NCBI GenBank assembly: GCA_040274725.1
Contig: JBEMAQ010000012.1
Coordinates: 42,038 to 106,037, forward strand
Direction: 5' to 3'
DNA from: Solibacillus sp040274725
GTDB lineage: Bacteria > Bacillota > Bacilli > Bacillales_A > Planococcaceae
Length of the DNA stretch: 64,000 nt
The translations under genes and the position numbers were made by a program. Numbering within the stretch: the stretch's first letter is position 1; each line of letters starts with the position of its first letter. Below the pieces are notes generated by a model. It was given only the letters and a program-made list of their open reading frames with translations, was not told the DNA's origin and did not search any database. Shown here in pieces: positions 8,263 to 16,653 of this stretch.

Positions 8263-9585
8263 ATGAGGCCATTACGATGGATAATCGCGCTTTTCCTCAC
8301 ACTACAATTTGCTATTCCTGTTAGCGCGATGCAGCATGATCACGGAGAGATGCCTAGTTTCAAGCCGGTTATAATTGATCCGAATAAAAAAAGCGAGCTG
8401 CAAACATTAATTAACGACACGCCCGTTGGAGGTGTGCTGCAGCTAGAGGATAAAGTATACCGCGGCGTGATTCAAATTACGAAGCCGATTACGATTCGCG
8501 GGACAGCGGAGACACAAATTTATTCGCTGTCGACCATCTTTAGTATGACGGATACGGAGAATGTCACGCTTGAAAACGTTACGTTAAAGGCGGACGAACT
8601 CGCTGTTATTGCAACGAATGTCAAAAATCTTACGTTCTCCAATGTACGTATTGAGGAGGCAAACGGTGGCATTCAAATTTTTAATAGTGAAAATATCACG
8701 TTTGATCACCTGACAATTAGCGGACCGGGTGGGCATTTTTCAACGAAGGAAAACGCCGTTGCGATTTACGAGTCGAAGCAGGTGACGATGACAAATAACG
8801 ACATTTGGGATGTGCTAGACGGCTTTTATTTGGAAAGTGTGAAGGGCATTACCGGTAGCGGCAATACGATTACCGACAGCCGCTATGGTTTTCATATGAT
8901 GTATAGCGACGATAGCAAGCTCCACAATAATACACTGATGAATAATATGACCGGGCTCATGATTATGATTGCAAAAAACGTCGAGCTGACAGACAACAAA
9001 ATTCTACGTCAGCGTTCGCTAAATAGTCTTGGTGTGTATTTATATGACGTGGAAAATGTGGCGTTTCGCGGCAATGCGATGACGGAAAACACGACGGCAA
9101 TGGACATTCAGCAGGCGCGCGCGCTCATTATTGAGGACAATGTATTTACGACAAATGGCACGGTGTTTCAGGTGAAACGAAGCGAGACCGCGCTTATTAC
9201 GAATAATGAATTGAATGCTAATATTTTAACGGTGCGCACGGATCATCAAGGTGTGCAGCTTGTGCGCAATATGTACGATGACTATACGGGCGATGATTTT
9301 GATAAAAATGGCATTGGTGACACATCGCATATCGCAGCGAATGCGTTCGGTCAATGGATGGTGAAAAAGCCGGTGTACCAATATTTTATGGAGTCGCCGA
9401 GCGTCGTGACGTTAAATTTGATGGAAACGGACATCACAGATACGAAAAACCAGCTCGTCTTGGATGCTGAGCCAGTCGTGAAAGTGAGTACGCGCGTTCT
9501 ACAGCTTGACGTGCAGCCGGTGCAACTCGCAGTGAGTGGCGCGGCATTAATTGGTTTACTTATGTTAAGGAGGAAATGGAAATGA
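8263..9585 (+). CDS. nosD: NosD-like right-handed beta-helix protein
   Basis: 440 residues from ATG 8263, chosen because GGGGG lies about 8 bases upstream and a signal peptide follows at once (RWIIALFLTLQFAIPVSA). The body, residues about 40-390, is a CASH/beta-helix of short parallel repeats (ENVTLENVTL, KNLTFSNVRIE, SENITFDHLTI). NosD is the surface protein that, with NosF and NosY, helps build the copper centre of nitrous oxide reductase. A single C-terminal membrane anchor (LAVSGAALIGLLML) is followed by basic residues. The stop overlaps the next nosL start (ATGA). The mature N-terminus has a small His motif (MQHDHGEM). Confidence 0.85.
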   Translation: MRPLRWIIALFLTLQFAIPVSAMQHDHGEMPSFKPVIIDPNKKSELQTLINDTPVGGVLQLEDKVYRGVIQITKPITIRGTAETQIYSLSTIFSMTDTENVTLENVTLKADELAVIATNVKNLTFSNVRIEEANGGIQIFNSENITFDHLTISGPGGHFSTKENAVAIYESKQVTMTNNDIWDVLDGFYLESVKGITGSGNTITDSRYGFHMMYSDDSKLHNNTLMNNMTGLMIMIAKNVELTDNKILRQRSLNSLGVYLYDVENVAFRGNAMTENTTAMDIQQARALIIEDNVFTTNGTVFQVKRSETALITNNELNANILTVRTDHQGVQLVRNMYDDYTGDDFDKNGIGDTSHIAANAFGQWMVKKPVYQYFMESPSVVTLNLMETDITDTKNQLVLDAEPVVKVSTRVLQLDVQPVQLAVSGAALIGLLMLRRKWK

Positions 9586-10037
9586 AGCAACTAAAATTAA
9601 CGTTATTATTTTGTACAGCCTTATTACTCGCAGCGTGCGGCGGAGATTTAGAGCCGCGCGAGGTCAATTCAGAAACCGATGTGTGCATTATGTGTAATAT
9701 GAGCGTCACGCATATTGACTATGCCGCGCAAATCGTCAAGAAAAACGGCGACCATCTTATTTTTGATGACTTAGGCTGCTTAATGGAATACATCCATGAA
9801 TACGGCGAAGATGAAATTGGGGCGAGCTATATTATGGAAACGGATTCTCCAAACTGGCTGAACGTCAAAGAAGCGGTGTATGTGTATGCAAAGGATTACT
9901 GGACACCGATGAACTACGGCGTCTTAGCGTTTGCGACAACAGAAGCGGCCAAAAGCTATATGAGCGAGCAGCCAGGGGAGCTACTGGCGTATGAGGATTT
10001 ACTAACATTTAACTGGGGAGTGCACGCACACGAATGA
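9582..10037 (+). CDS. nosL: NosL-family copper lipoprotein, second copy
   Basis: 151 residues from ATG 9582, which lies 8 bases after AGGAGG; ATG 9576 is too close to that site. The lipobox is LLLAACG. The copper motif CIMCNM is at about residues 30-35 and the NosL body includes FDDLGCLMEYI and NWLNVKEAVYVYAKDYWTPM. It lacks the His-rich tail of the first copy. It overlaps nosD by 4 bases and nosY by 4 bases, so translation is probably coupled. It presumably feeds copper to the NosDFY machine. Confidence 0.85.
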   Translation: MKQLKLTLLFCTALLLAACGGDLEPREVNSETDVCIMCNMSVTHIDYAAQIVKKNGDHLIFDDLGCLMEYIHEYGEDEIGASYIMETDSPNWLNVKEAVYVYAKDYWTPMNYGVLAFATTEAAKSYMSEQPGELLAYEDLLTFNWGVHAHE

Positions 10038-10843
10038 GCATTCAAATGATTCTCCTCGAAAGCAAGCAGCTGCTACGCAGTCGCTGGATTCAAATTGTGA
10101 CACTGCTATTTGCGGTCGTGTTCACGTCGATTTTAATGATTCAGCATTTGGCGATGCCGGCAACCGGCTTCAATCGCCAAACCGCATCCCTGCTTAATAT
10201 TTTACTGTTTTTACTACCGCTTTTTATGCTGACAATTGGCAGCATGAATATCGCAAGTGACGTGGAGTCTGGCTGGCTTGGGCTGTTGCGCACGTATCCG
10301 CTACGCTTAGTAGAATATGTCATGGCAAAATACATAGCCTTACTATTTATTTTTAGTGGCATGGTTGCCTTTGTCTTTGCTCTTTCCTTTTTCGTTGGGA
10401 GCTTTGTCGGCGGGTTGAAATTGCCAGGCTTTGCGATTTACATTACGCTATTTGCGCTATTTATTTTTAACGCGCTCAGTATTTTGATTGGTAGCCTTGC
10501 GAAAAGCCGCCTGCATGCTCTAGCGCTTGGGCTTGGAGTGTGGTCGTTTGTGACGCTACTGTTCTCGTATTTAATGATGGCGATTGGTACGGTCACGTCG
10601 GAAAATGTGCTGCAAAAGCTTGTCATCGTGTCTATTCATTTGAACCCACTTGAATGGATTCGCTACTGCTTCTTTGTATTTTCTGACCAAACCGCGGTGC
10701 TCGGCCCAGCGTTTTACGGCATGTCTACATTTTACACCTCAGCAGTAGGCGGGCTGTTTATCGTGCTCATTTCTGGTTTCTGGGTAGTGCTCGCGCTAGT
10801 AGCCGCAACGATTACATTAACGATTCGGGGGAAACGCGCATGA
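10034..10843 (+). CDS. nosY: NosY-type ABC transporter permease
   Basis: The 269-residue protein has six hydrophobic segments. ILLESKQLLRSRWIQIVTLL at the N-terminus and SMNIASDVESGWLGLLRTYP after TM2 are typical of ABC-2 permeases of the NosY type. It pairs with the ATPase encoded directly downstream and the NosD partner upstream. Four-base ATGA overlaps join it to nosL and nosF. Confidence 0.82.
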   Translation: MSIQMILLESKQLLRSRWIQIVTLLFAVVFTSILMIQHLAMPATGFNRQTASLLNILLFLLPLFMLTIGSMNIASDVESGWLGLLRTYPLRLVEYVMAKYIALLFIFSGMVAFVFALSFFVGSFVGGLKLPGFAIYITLFALFIFNALSILIGSLAKSRLHALALGLGVWSFVTLLFSYLMMAIGTVTSENVLQKLVIVSIHLNPLEWIRYCFFVFSDQTAVLGPAFYGMSTFYTSAVGGLFIVLISGFWVVLALVAATITLTIRGKRA

Positions 10844-11514
10844 CGATGCAAAACGTGACAAAAACCTTTAAAGGCGGCCGTGGTGTACGTGACATCTCCT
10901 TTACGCTCGAGGCGGGCCGCATTACCGCACTTGTCGGCTCAAACGGCGCCGGCAAAAGTACGATTATTAAGCTGTTAACGAACTTACTCAAGCCAGATAG
11001 CGGCGAGATTATGCTGCGTGACGTGCGTTTTATGCCGGATGATATCGCGTTCCCGGATACATTGACCGCCGAGGAAATTATTGCGTATTTAGGCAAATTA
11101 AAAAAAATTCCGCAAGCCGAGCAGCAGGCGATGCTTGAAAAAGTCGGGCTAGTTGAAGCAAAAAAATTAAAGGTCGGACAGTTTTCAAAAGGCATGCGCC
11201 AGCGTCTGAATTTAGCGCAAAGCTTAATGGGCACAGGCGAGCTGTTTATTTTAGACGAGCCGACAAATGGCCTCGATCCGTACTGGATTGCGCAGCTCAA
11301 GGCGCTTTTAGAGGCAGAGCGTGCGCGCGGGCAAATGATTTTGTTCTCGACGCATTTACTCAGTCTCGCTGAGGAAATTGCCGACCAGGTCATTATGATT
11401 CATCACGGTGAAATCATTGCATCCGGCACAATTGTAGACCTACTTACCACAAACAACTGTAAGACGCTGGAGCAACTGTGGTTACAGTTGACGAAGCAGG
11501 AGGTGCAGTCGTGA
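10840..11514 (+). CDS. nosF: NosF-type ABC transporter ATP-binding protein
   Basis: 224 residues with Walker A GSNGAGKST at about residues 34-42, signature FSKGMRQRLNLAQ, Walker B LFILDEPTNGLD and the switch histidine in FSTHLLSLAEE. It is a standard single-domain ABC ATPase, here driving the NosY permease. Start and stop overlap the neighbouring genes (ATGA with nosY, GTGA with the thioredoxin gene), showing tight operon structure. Confidence 0.88.
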   Translation: MTMQNVTKTFKGGRGVRDISFTLEAGRITALVGSNGAGKSTIIKLLTNLLKPDSGEIMLRDVRFMPDDIAFPDTLTAEEIIAYLGKLKKIPQAEQQAMLEKVGLVEAKKLKVGQFSKGMRQRLNLAQSLMGTGELFILDEPTNGLDPYWIAQLKALLEAERARGQMILFSTHLLSLAEEIADQVIMIHHGEIIASGTIVDLLTTNNCKTLEQLWLQLTKQEVQS

Positions 11515-12023
11515 AAAAATGGCTACCGCGCCTAGTTGTTGCCGCGCTTCTTGTGATACTAATTGTGCAGTTCGTGCAGGAGGAGCCAAAGAAGGCACCT
11601 GCACAGGAGCCGCGCACAATGCAGGCGACGGATTTTACGCTGCCGACTGTGGACGGCGAGCTGTCACTGCATGACCAGCGCGGCAAGGTAGTTATCCTGA
11701 ACTTCTGGGCTTCGTGGTGCATCCCATGCCAAACCGAAATGCCGCATTTCCAGAAATTTTATGACGCACATCAAGACGACGTAGAAATTGTCGCGGTGAA
11801 TTACACAAAAAAGGACGACCGGGATGAGGCTGTGCAGTTTGCACGTGATCATAACTTAACGTTCCCAATTTTATTTGACGAAACGGGCGAGGTCAGTGAA
11901 ATGTACGGTGCCTTTACCATTCCGACAACGTATATTTTGAACCGTGATGGGGACATTGTGCATCAGTTTGCGGGGCCGCTGGATGTGGAGATGCTTAGGG
12001 AATATGTTGGAATTTTGTTTTAG
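11511..12023 (+). CDS. TlpA/ResA-like membrane-anchored thioredoxin
   Basis: 170 residues from GTG 11511, which lies 7 bases after AGGAGG; the open frame extends upstream but only inside nosF. An N-terminal anchor (LVVAALLVILIVQFV) is followed by an outward-facing thioredoxin fold with the active site FWASWCIPCQTEMP (CIPC). Such proteins keep cysteine pairs reduced for cytochrome c or copper-site assembly. As the last gene of the nos operon it may reduce the copper cysteines of an acceptor or of NosL. No terminator is seen before the insertion sequence that starts 41 bases later. Confidence 0.85.
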   Translation: MKKWLPRLVVAALLVILIVQFVQEEPKKAPAQEPRTMQATDFTLPTVDGELSLHDQRGKVVILNFWASWCIPCQTEMPHFQKFYDAHQDDVEIVAVNYTKKDDRDEAVQFARDHNLTFPILFDETGEVSEMYGAFTIPTTYILNRDGDIVHQFAGPLDVEMLREYVGILF

Positions 12024-12084
12024 TTGAAAATGGGTCCCAACAAATTAGATAATCTTCATTTTAAGGTTCTCCGTCAAATGTTGG

Positions 12085-12126
12085 GGTGCACTCGATTTGA
12101 GTTATCAAATCAGGTGCACCTTTTTT
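12085..12126. terminator. Terminator hairpin inside left end of the ISL3 element
   Basis: GGTGCAC, 2 bases, GATTTGA, 4-nt loop, TCAAATC, 2 bases, GTGCACC then TTTTTT. It would block readthrough from the nos operon into the element. Confidence 0.75.
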
Positions 12127-12135
12127 GCACAGATT

Positions 12136-12276
12136 ACGTTGATTTCCATTCTGGGTCGGACGCTTTCCGCGGGCACGGCTCCATCTAAATGTCTTCGGGA
12201 TAGGTCCCGAAGACATTGGATATTCCGCACGTGCTGTTCCCGCAGGAGTCGCCTCCCCGCCATTCCAATCAACGCG
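12136..12276. repeat. 141-bp imperfect palindrome inside the insertion sequence
   Basis: Outer arms start ACGTTGATT and end CAATCAACG, and the centre is ATGTCTTCGGG-N4-CCCGAAGACAT. Intervening sequence (CTTTCCGCGGGCACG, GTTCCCGCAGGAGTCGCC) resembles a family of extragenic palindromes I recall from many Bacillaceae genomes. It is non-coding and GC-rich beside the AT-rich transposase gene. Confidence 0.6.
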
Positions 12277-12279
12277 CTT

Positions 12280-13485
12280 TTAGCCAAGATGTGTCCCTAC
12301 TTTTTTATAGACATGATACAAGAGAACCTTTGCTTTATAATGTTCATATTTTTTAAATCCAAAAGCATTCCGCTTTAACACTTTAGATTGATTATTAATG
12401 CCTTCTAAAAATCCATTTGAATACGGAAAGGCATAACTATTTAAAATTTCTTTTTGCCAATTTCGGAAGGTTTTGATGGCTTTTAAAAAGGCAGGATTGC
12501 CACTCTCCTCTACCTCACGGTAAAAAGCTTCTAATCCAGCTTTCACTTTTTTTAAATCCGTTTCTTTTTTCGCGTTTGCTTGCCATGCTTTATAGCTTTC
12601 TTTCAACTCATATCCTTGTTTTAAAGCAGGTGACATCGCTAAATACCGCTCTAAATACCACCGATCTTTCTCGGTTAACTTTTCACTATTTTTATGTAAG
12701 ACATATCGCATTTTCTTCAGTTTCTTTCGGTCATACGAATTGAATTCTTTTTGAACCTGACGGCGAATTTCGTCTAATGCCCAGTGAATATAACGACAAT
12801 AGTGGAATCGGTCTGCCACGATGACAGGGCTATTCAATGCACTTTTAACCGCCGCTTTAAAAGCAGGATTCATATCCATGACAACGATTTTAACCTCTGC
12901 GCCATAGGTCGCCAAATAATGCTTAATCGTTTCTTTGCGCCGATTTGGCAAAATATCAATCGGCTCATGGGTTTCGGCATTCGCAATAATAAGCTGATAC
13001 TTTCCTGCATCGGTATCGGCTTTATATTCATCAATCGCAATGGCTTTTGGCAAGGTTACACCCTCTGGTAACTGTTTCATTGCTTCCTTAAATCGGCGAA
13101 TAATCGTTGTAGAAGAAGCACCTAAAACATCTGCTGCTTCTTTAAATGTCTTGGCTTTCACAGCACGAATTTGTGCGACTTGATTCCACTCTTTTGAAAA
13201 ACGTTGATAGCGCGTCACAAAAGGTGCGTTTTCATTAAAGCGTTTTCCACAAGCACATTGATAACGACGTCGTTTATAAAAAAGAATCGTTAAGCGTTCA
13301 AACCATTTTAAATGCTTCACTTTTTGCATGCGATAATCATGTACTTTTTTCGTTTTTTGCCCACATGCAGGACACGTGTGAAGCGTTTTTGGCATGGAAA
13401 CATGCAGCACAAGACGCTCCTCCTGCTCCTCCATTTGATGAACAATTACACCTTTTAATCCTGGGATATTCATGTTAAAATTCAT
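12280..13485 (-). CDS. ISL3 family transposase
   Basis: 401 residues from ATG 13485. The N-terminal zinc ribbon has CPACG near residue 40 and CACG near residue 75. A helix-turn-helix follows (FKEAADVLGASSTTIIRRF), then the DDE core with IAIDEYKADTD, VVMDMNPAFKAAV and VIVADRFHYCRYIHWALDE, and NGFLEGINNQSKVLKRNAFG for the last acidic residue. This is the full ISL3 (DDE_Tnp_ISL3) layout and length. No frameshift is visible, so the element may still be active. A TTG at 13494 sits too near the AAAGGTG ribosome site. Confidence 0.92.
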   Translation of the reverse strand: MNFNMNIPGLKGVIVHQMEEQEERLVLHVSMPKTLHTCPACGQKTKKVHDYRMQKVKHLKWFERLTILFYKRRRYQCACGKRFNENAPFVTRYQRFSKEWNQVAQIRAVKAKTFKEAADVLGASSTTIIRRFKEAMKQLPEGVTLPKAIAIDEYKADTDAGKYQLIIANAETHEPIDILPNRRKETIKHYLATYGAEVKIVVMDMNPAFKAAVKSALNSPVIVADRFHYCRYIHWALDEIRRQVQKEFNSYDRKKLKKMRYVLHKNSEKLTEKDRWYLERYLAMSPALKQGYELKESYKAWQANAKKETDLKKVKAGLEAFYREVEESGNPAFLKAIKTFRNWQKEILNSYAFPYSNGFLEGINNQSKVLKRNAFGFKKYEHYKAKVLLYHVYKKVGTHLG

Positions 13486-13605
13486 ACAGCACAAATCACC
13501 TTTCCACTTACTTGTTTCTCAGCAATTCAAGTATATAAAAAAGTGTGATCTTGTGCTTTTTTTTGTGCAGAATTTTTCCTAAACCCCAACAAATATTATA
13601 GAACC

Positions 13606-13789
13606 ATTTTTAATAAAAATAAACCTCGTATTTTGAACAAGTTTCGATTAAAATACGAGGCTTTACCTATTTTTATCGTTTTCCTGTGATTCCGTTTATA
13701 TTAGAAATCGTTAATGAACAAGAAAAACAAGCTGTTATCAAGGCTTTAAGGTCCATCTAGCAACAACACTTTCTAACATAGGTTAATAG
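13606..13789. other. Junction region with terminator-like hairpin and a possible gene remnant
   Basis: A stem CCTCGTATTTT (13624-13634) / AAAATACGAGG (13650-13660) is followed by CTTT. Next comes a short open stretch at about 13680-13760 reading VIPFILEIVNEQEKQAVIKA and ending in TAG. It looks like the tail of a lost protein gene, but I do not recognise it. Confidence 0.35.
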
Positions 13790-15604
13790 CTAATTTATAT
13801 AACTATTATTAAAAGATATAATGCCAAATCCTAATAGCGACTCCAATAATAGTAATATATATGCTGAAGTCGATGCATCTTTTAGTTCTTTATTCATTAC
13901 TTTTTCAGCTTTTGAAATCCGATAACGAATTCCACCGACTGAAAGGGCTAGCTGTTGTGCTGTTTGCTCATAATGTTGATTGTTTTTTAAAAAATTATAT
14001 AACGTTGCCAGCAACTCTCTATTTTTTTCATCATCTTGTAAAAGCTCCTTTAGTTCATTTTTAGCAGTTTGATGAATAATTTCCTCACTGAAAATTTCTA
14101 GTAGAGAACCAAGTATACCTAATTGATTATATTGTAATAGCTTTTCTTCGGATGCTGCATTCATGGCTTGAGTTGCTTGTTTGAGGCTTTGTTGAAATTG
14201 TTGAATGGAAGTATACTTATTGCTGATACCTGCTCTAATACGAAGTTCTTTAGTATTTTTTTCAATGTCACAGATAATTTTTTGAAACAACGAATGTAAC
14301 GTATTCGTATTGTCAAAATTATATACTAATATAATTAGCTCATCTGAATTTTGACTAATTAAGCCGTTAATTGAAAAGAGTTGCATTTTTTTCGCAAATA
14401 ATATTAATAATTCATAAATATTAAAGGGCTCTTTACTTATTGTGTTGGTCTGATATTTAAGGGCTAGCGTATGAAATGGTGGTTCGATTTTCGGTGTAAT
14501 ATATTTCGAATACAAATTCGTTTCAGCAAAATCTTTAAACTGGTTGTGAATTAACCGGTCTAAAAAATTTATTTTTAATCGCTCCGTCGCTTCAAAACTG
14601 ACGTGTTCATTTAAAAAGCAAAGGCTAGTTGCTACTGCTAGGCGTTCTATATAGAGATGGTCGTTAGAATCTATGGACTTGTCCTTTGGATAAATGAACA
14701 TACAGTATGCAAATTTATTGAATTTCAGGAAAATAGGAGAAACTAAATAAGGGCGTTGTTTATTAAATAATGGAATAGTTTGATTGATGCTATTAAGGTG
14801 ATTAATCTCTTTACTCGACATAAATAAAGTTTGCGGGAGATCATCAATTCCTTCCTTAAACAAAATTTCCCCATATAGATCTGTGACGATAATTGGTATT
14901 CGAACTAGTGAATAAGCGGTCTGTAATAATTTTTGAATGTCGTTTTGCTGCGCAATACATTCTGTAATTTGGCTATGAAAATCGGTAATTTTTTTTAGTA
15001 ATGCCTCTTTTTCATATAACAATTCGTATGTTACTTCTAATTCATTTTCGATTGTTTGATTATCAAAAATATCTAATTTCTCCCCTGATGCTTCCCAATT
15101 TTCCTTTGTCTTTACTTCAAATGTACATTGAGAATCTCCTTTAGCTACACATGTTACTTCCTTTACAAAGATTTCATGGTCTAAAATGGATGTTAAAATC
15201 CCACTGGCAAATCCACTTAATATATAGCATGTACATTCCGTGTTCTTCCCAAAGTGTTCGATATGTTGCTTTGCTTCAAAAGAATTAACCCAAATTCCAC
15301 CTGCCTCAAGAATAATGAGTTGATTGTCTTCCCTAAATATTTTTCCTGAAGATGTAACATTGGATACATGGCCTAATGTAACATGTAAATTTACAGCTAG
15401 ATTGATTAAAGCGTCTATATCTTTCATCTCAATATTGAAATCTTTTGATTTTTCAATTCCTAAGTTCATGCCATATTGTAGTAAAAATCGTTTTGCTTTC
15501 GTGAATCCAAGATGTTGAATCAACACTTTTCGTAACAATCCAAAAGTATTCGACGTCATCACTAAATTGTCATCGCTATGTTCATATTTAGATACTGAAT
15601 ACAA
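13790..15604 (-). CDS. XylR-N/V4R aromatic-sensor regulator with PucR-type HTH
   Basis: 604 residues. Residues about 15-110 form an activator-of-aromatic-catabolism domain (TFGLLRKVLIQHLGFTKAKR, then EAGGIWVNSFEAKQHIEHFG). Residues about 120-170 are a V4R domain with cysteines that could hold a metal (ECTCYILSGFASG, then VTCVAKGDSQCTFEV). A coiled linker and a GAF/CdaR-like middle follow. The last 70 residues are a PucR-type HTH (TAQQLALSVGGIRYRISKAE). In DmpR/XylR the same sensor sits on a sigma-54 ATPase; here there is no AAA+ domain. It probably senses a phenol and activates the divergent ring-cleavage operon. TTG start with GGGGGTG 5 bases upstream. Confidence 0.8.
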   Translation of the reverse strand: MYSVSKYEHSDDNLVMTSNTFGLLRKVLIQHLGFTKAKRFLLQYGMNLGIEKSKDFNIEMKDIDALINLAVNLHVTLGHVSNVTSSGKIFREDNQLIILEAGGIWVNSFEAKQHIEHFGKNTECTCYILSGFASGILTSILDHEIFVKEVTCVAKGDSQCTFEVKTKENWEASGEKLDIFDNQTIENELEVTYELLYEKEALLKKITDFHSQITECIAQQNDIQKLLQTAYSLVRIPIIVTDLYGEILFKEGIDDLPQTLFMSSKEINHLNSINQTIPLFNKQRPYLVSPIFLKFNKFAYCMFIYPKDKSIDSNDHLYIERLAVATSLCFLNEHVSFEATERLKINFLDRLIHNQFKDFAETNLYSKYITPKIEPPFHTLALKYQTNTISKEPFNIYELLILFAKKMQLFSINGLISQNSDELIILVYNFDNTNTLHSLFQKIICDIEKNTKELRIRAGISNKYTSIQQFQQSLKQATQAMNAASEEKLLQYNQLGILGSLLEIFSEEIIHQTAKNELKELLQDDEKNRELLATLYNFLKNNQHYEQTAQQLALSVGGIRYRISKAEKVMNKELKDASTSAYILLLLESLLGFGIISFNNSYIN

Positions 15605-15673
15605 AAGTACACCCCCAAAAAAGCAAAGTAATTATCTGTAATTATAAATACAAAAACAACTATATTACCAACG

Positions 15674-15719
15674 AAAACACTTATTTTTTTGTGAAATACA
15701 GCAAAAACACTTATTTTTT
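15674..15719 (+). promoter_or_regulatory. Two direct repeats, likely operator for the ring-cleavage operon
   Basis: AAAACACTTATTTTTT occurs at 15674-15689 and again, identical, at 15704-15719. The 30-bp period is about three helical turns, and related GTGAAAT/ACGAAAT ends follow both. They lie between the divergent regulator and hydrolase genes, about 60-100 bases before the latter. Such tandem sites suit a dimeric activator. A small dyad CGAAA-TTAT-TTTCG follows at 15722-15735. Confidence 0.6.
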
Positions 15720-15775
15720 AACGAAATTATTTTCGCTATGATTAGTTTAAGTAACAAGAAATGGAGGAGAAGTTC

Positions 15776-16639
15776 ATGGCAACATTTGAAGAGAGACATT
15801 TGATGACAGAAGGATTTAATACCGTTTATTATCGTGCGGGAAGTAGCAATACCGAAACGTTAATTTTATTACATGGTTCGGGACCAGGTGCGAGTGGCAT
15901 TTCCAATTGGAAACGTACATTAGAAATAATGGGGGATAAGTATCAAGTCATTGCGCCTGATTTAGTTGGCTTTGGTAATACAGACATTCCAGAAAATACA
16001 AATCTTTCGTTTTGGGAGTGGACTACTTTACGCATCAAGCAGGTGCTAGCGATTATGGATCACCACCAGATTGAAAAAGCTCATTTAGTAGGAAACTCAA
16101 TGGGTGGTGTCATTTCTTTACATGCGGTTATGCATGATGCATCTCGCTTTGACAAGGTTGTTTTAATGGGAAGTGGTGGAGGAAAGACGGATGGTCCAAC
16201 ACCAGAAATTGTACGGATGACAAACTTCTTTAAAAACCCAACAATTGAGTCTTTCCGAAATTTAATTACGTGGTTTGTCTATGATGAATCGGTGTTAGGC
16301 GATAAGCTTGAAGAAATTGTCCAAACACGTTACGCCAATATTATGCGTCCCGGTGTAGGTGAGCTGTATTCATCATTATTCCCGATGAATCCATTCGAGT
16401 TACTCATTCCTCCGAGTGCATTAAAGCGTATGAAACAGCCTTTTTTATTGATTCATGGATATGAAGATCAGTTTGTACCAAAGGAAAGTAGTTTAAGTTT
16501 GTTAGAATATTTACCAAATGCTGAACTTGTATTAGTAAAGCAATGTGGACACTGGGTTCAGATTGAAAAATCAGAACGTTTTATTCAGCTTGTCGATCAA
16601 TTTATCGAGAATAAAAGCCCAGAGCTTTCACTTAAATAA
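15776..16639 (+). CDS. Meta-cleavage product C-C hydrolase (BphD/HsaD-like)
   Basis: A 287-residue alpha/beta hydrolase that would split a ring-opened dienoate into a carboxylic acid and 2-hydroxypenta-2,4-dienoate. The oxyanion region HGSGPGASG is at residues 33-41, a hallmark of this subfamily. Nucleophile Ser108 is in GNSMGG, acid Asp231 in GYEDQFVP and His259 in CGHW. ATG 15776 is preceded by GGAGGAG at good spacing; the in-frame ATG at 15761 overlaps that site. First gene of a four-gene operon with hydroxylase, extradiol dioxygenase and reductase, which fixes its role better than sequence alone. Confidence 0.87.
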   Translation: MATFEERHLMTEGFNTVYYRAGSSNTETLILLHGSGPGASGISNWKRTLEIMGDKYQVIAPDLVGFGNTDIPENTNLSFWEWTTLRIKQVLAIMDHHQIEKAHLVGNSMGGVISLHAVMHDASRFDKVVLMGSGGGKTDGPTPEIVRMTNFFKNPTIESFRNLITWFVYDESVLGDKLEEIVQTRYANIMRPGVGELYSSLFPMNPFELLIPPSALKRMKQPFLLIHGYEDQFVPKESSLSLLEYLPNAELVLVKQCGHWVQIEKSERFIQLVDQFIENKSPELSLK

Positions 16640-16653
16640 AAGGAGGGGTAACT

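Larger units (their letters stand above)
12065..13605 (-). mobile_element. ISL3-family insertion sequence, apparently intact (1541 bp)
   Basis: The ends are related inverted repeats. The left starts GGTTCTCCGTCAAATGTTGG and the right, read inward, starts GGTTCTATAATATTTGTTGG. Both continue GG and match at about 16 of 23 positions. ISL3 ends commonly read GG-TCT-N-GTTGGGG. The flanks CATTTTAA (left) and ATTTTTAA (right) agree at 6 of 8 positions, compatible with a decayed 8-bp target duplication. One full transposase gene lies within. Between the left end and the gene are a hairpin and a 141-bp palindromic element. It marks the junction between core sequence and the AT-rich island. Confidence 0.8.

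Noticed and set aside
12031..12064. TCCCAACAAATTAGATAATC resembles an ISL3 right end just outside the intact element
   Set aside because: Only about ten matching bases; a remnant of an older copy is possible but not supportable.
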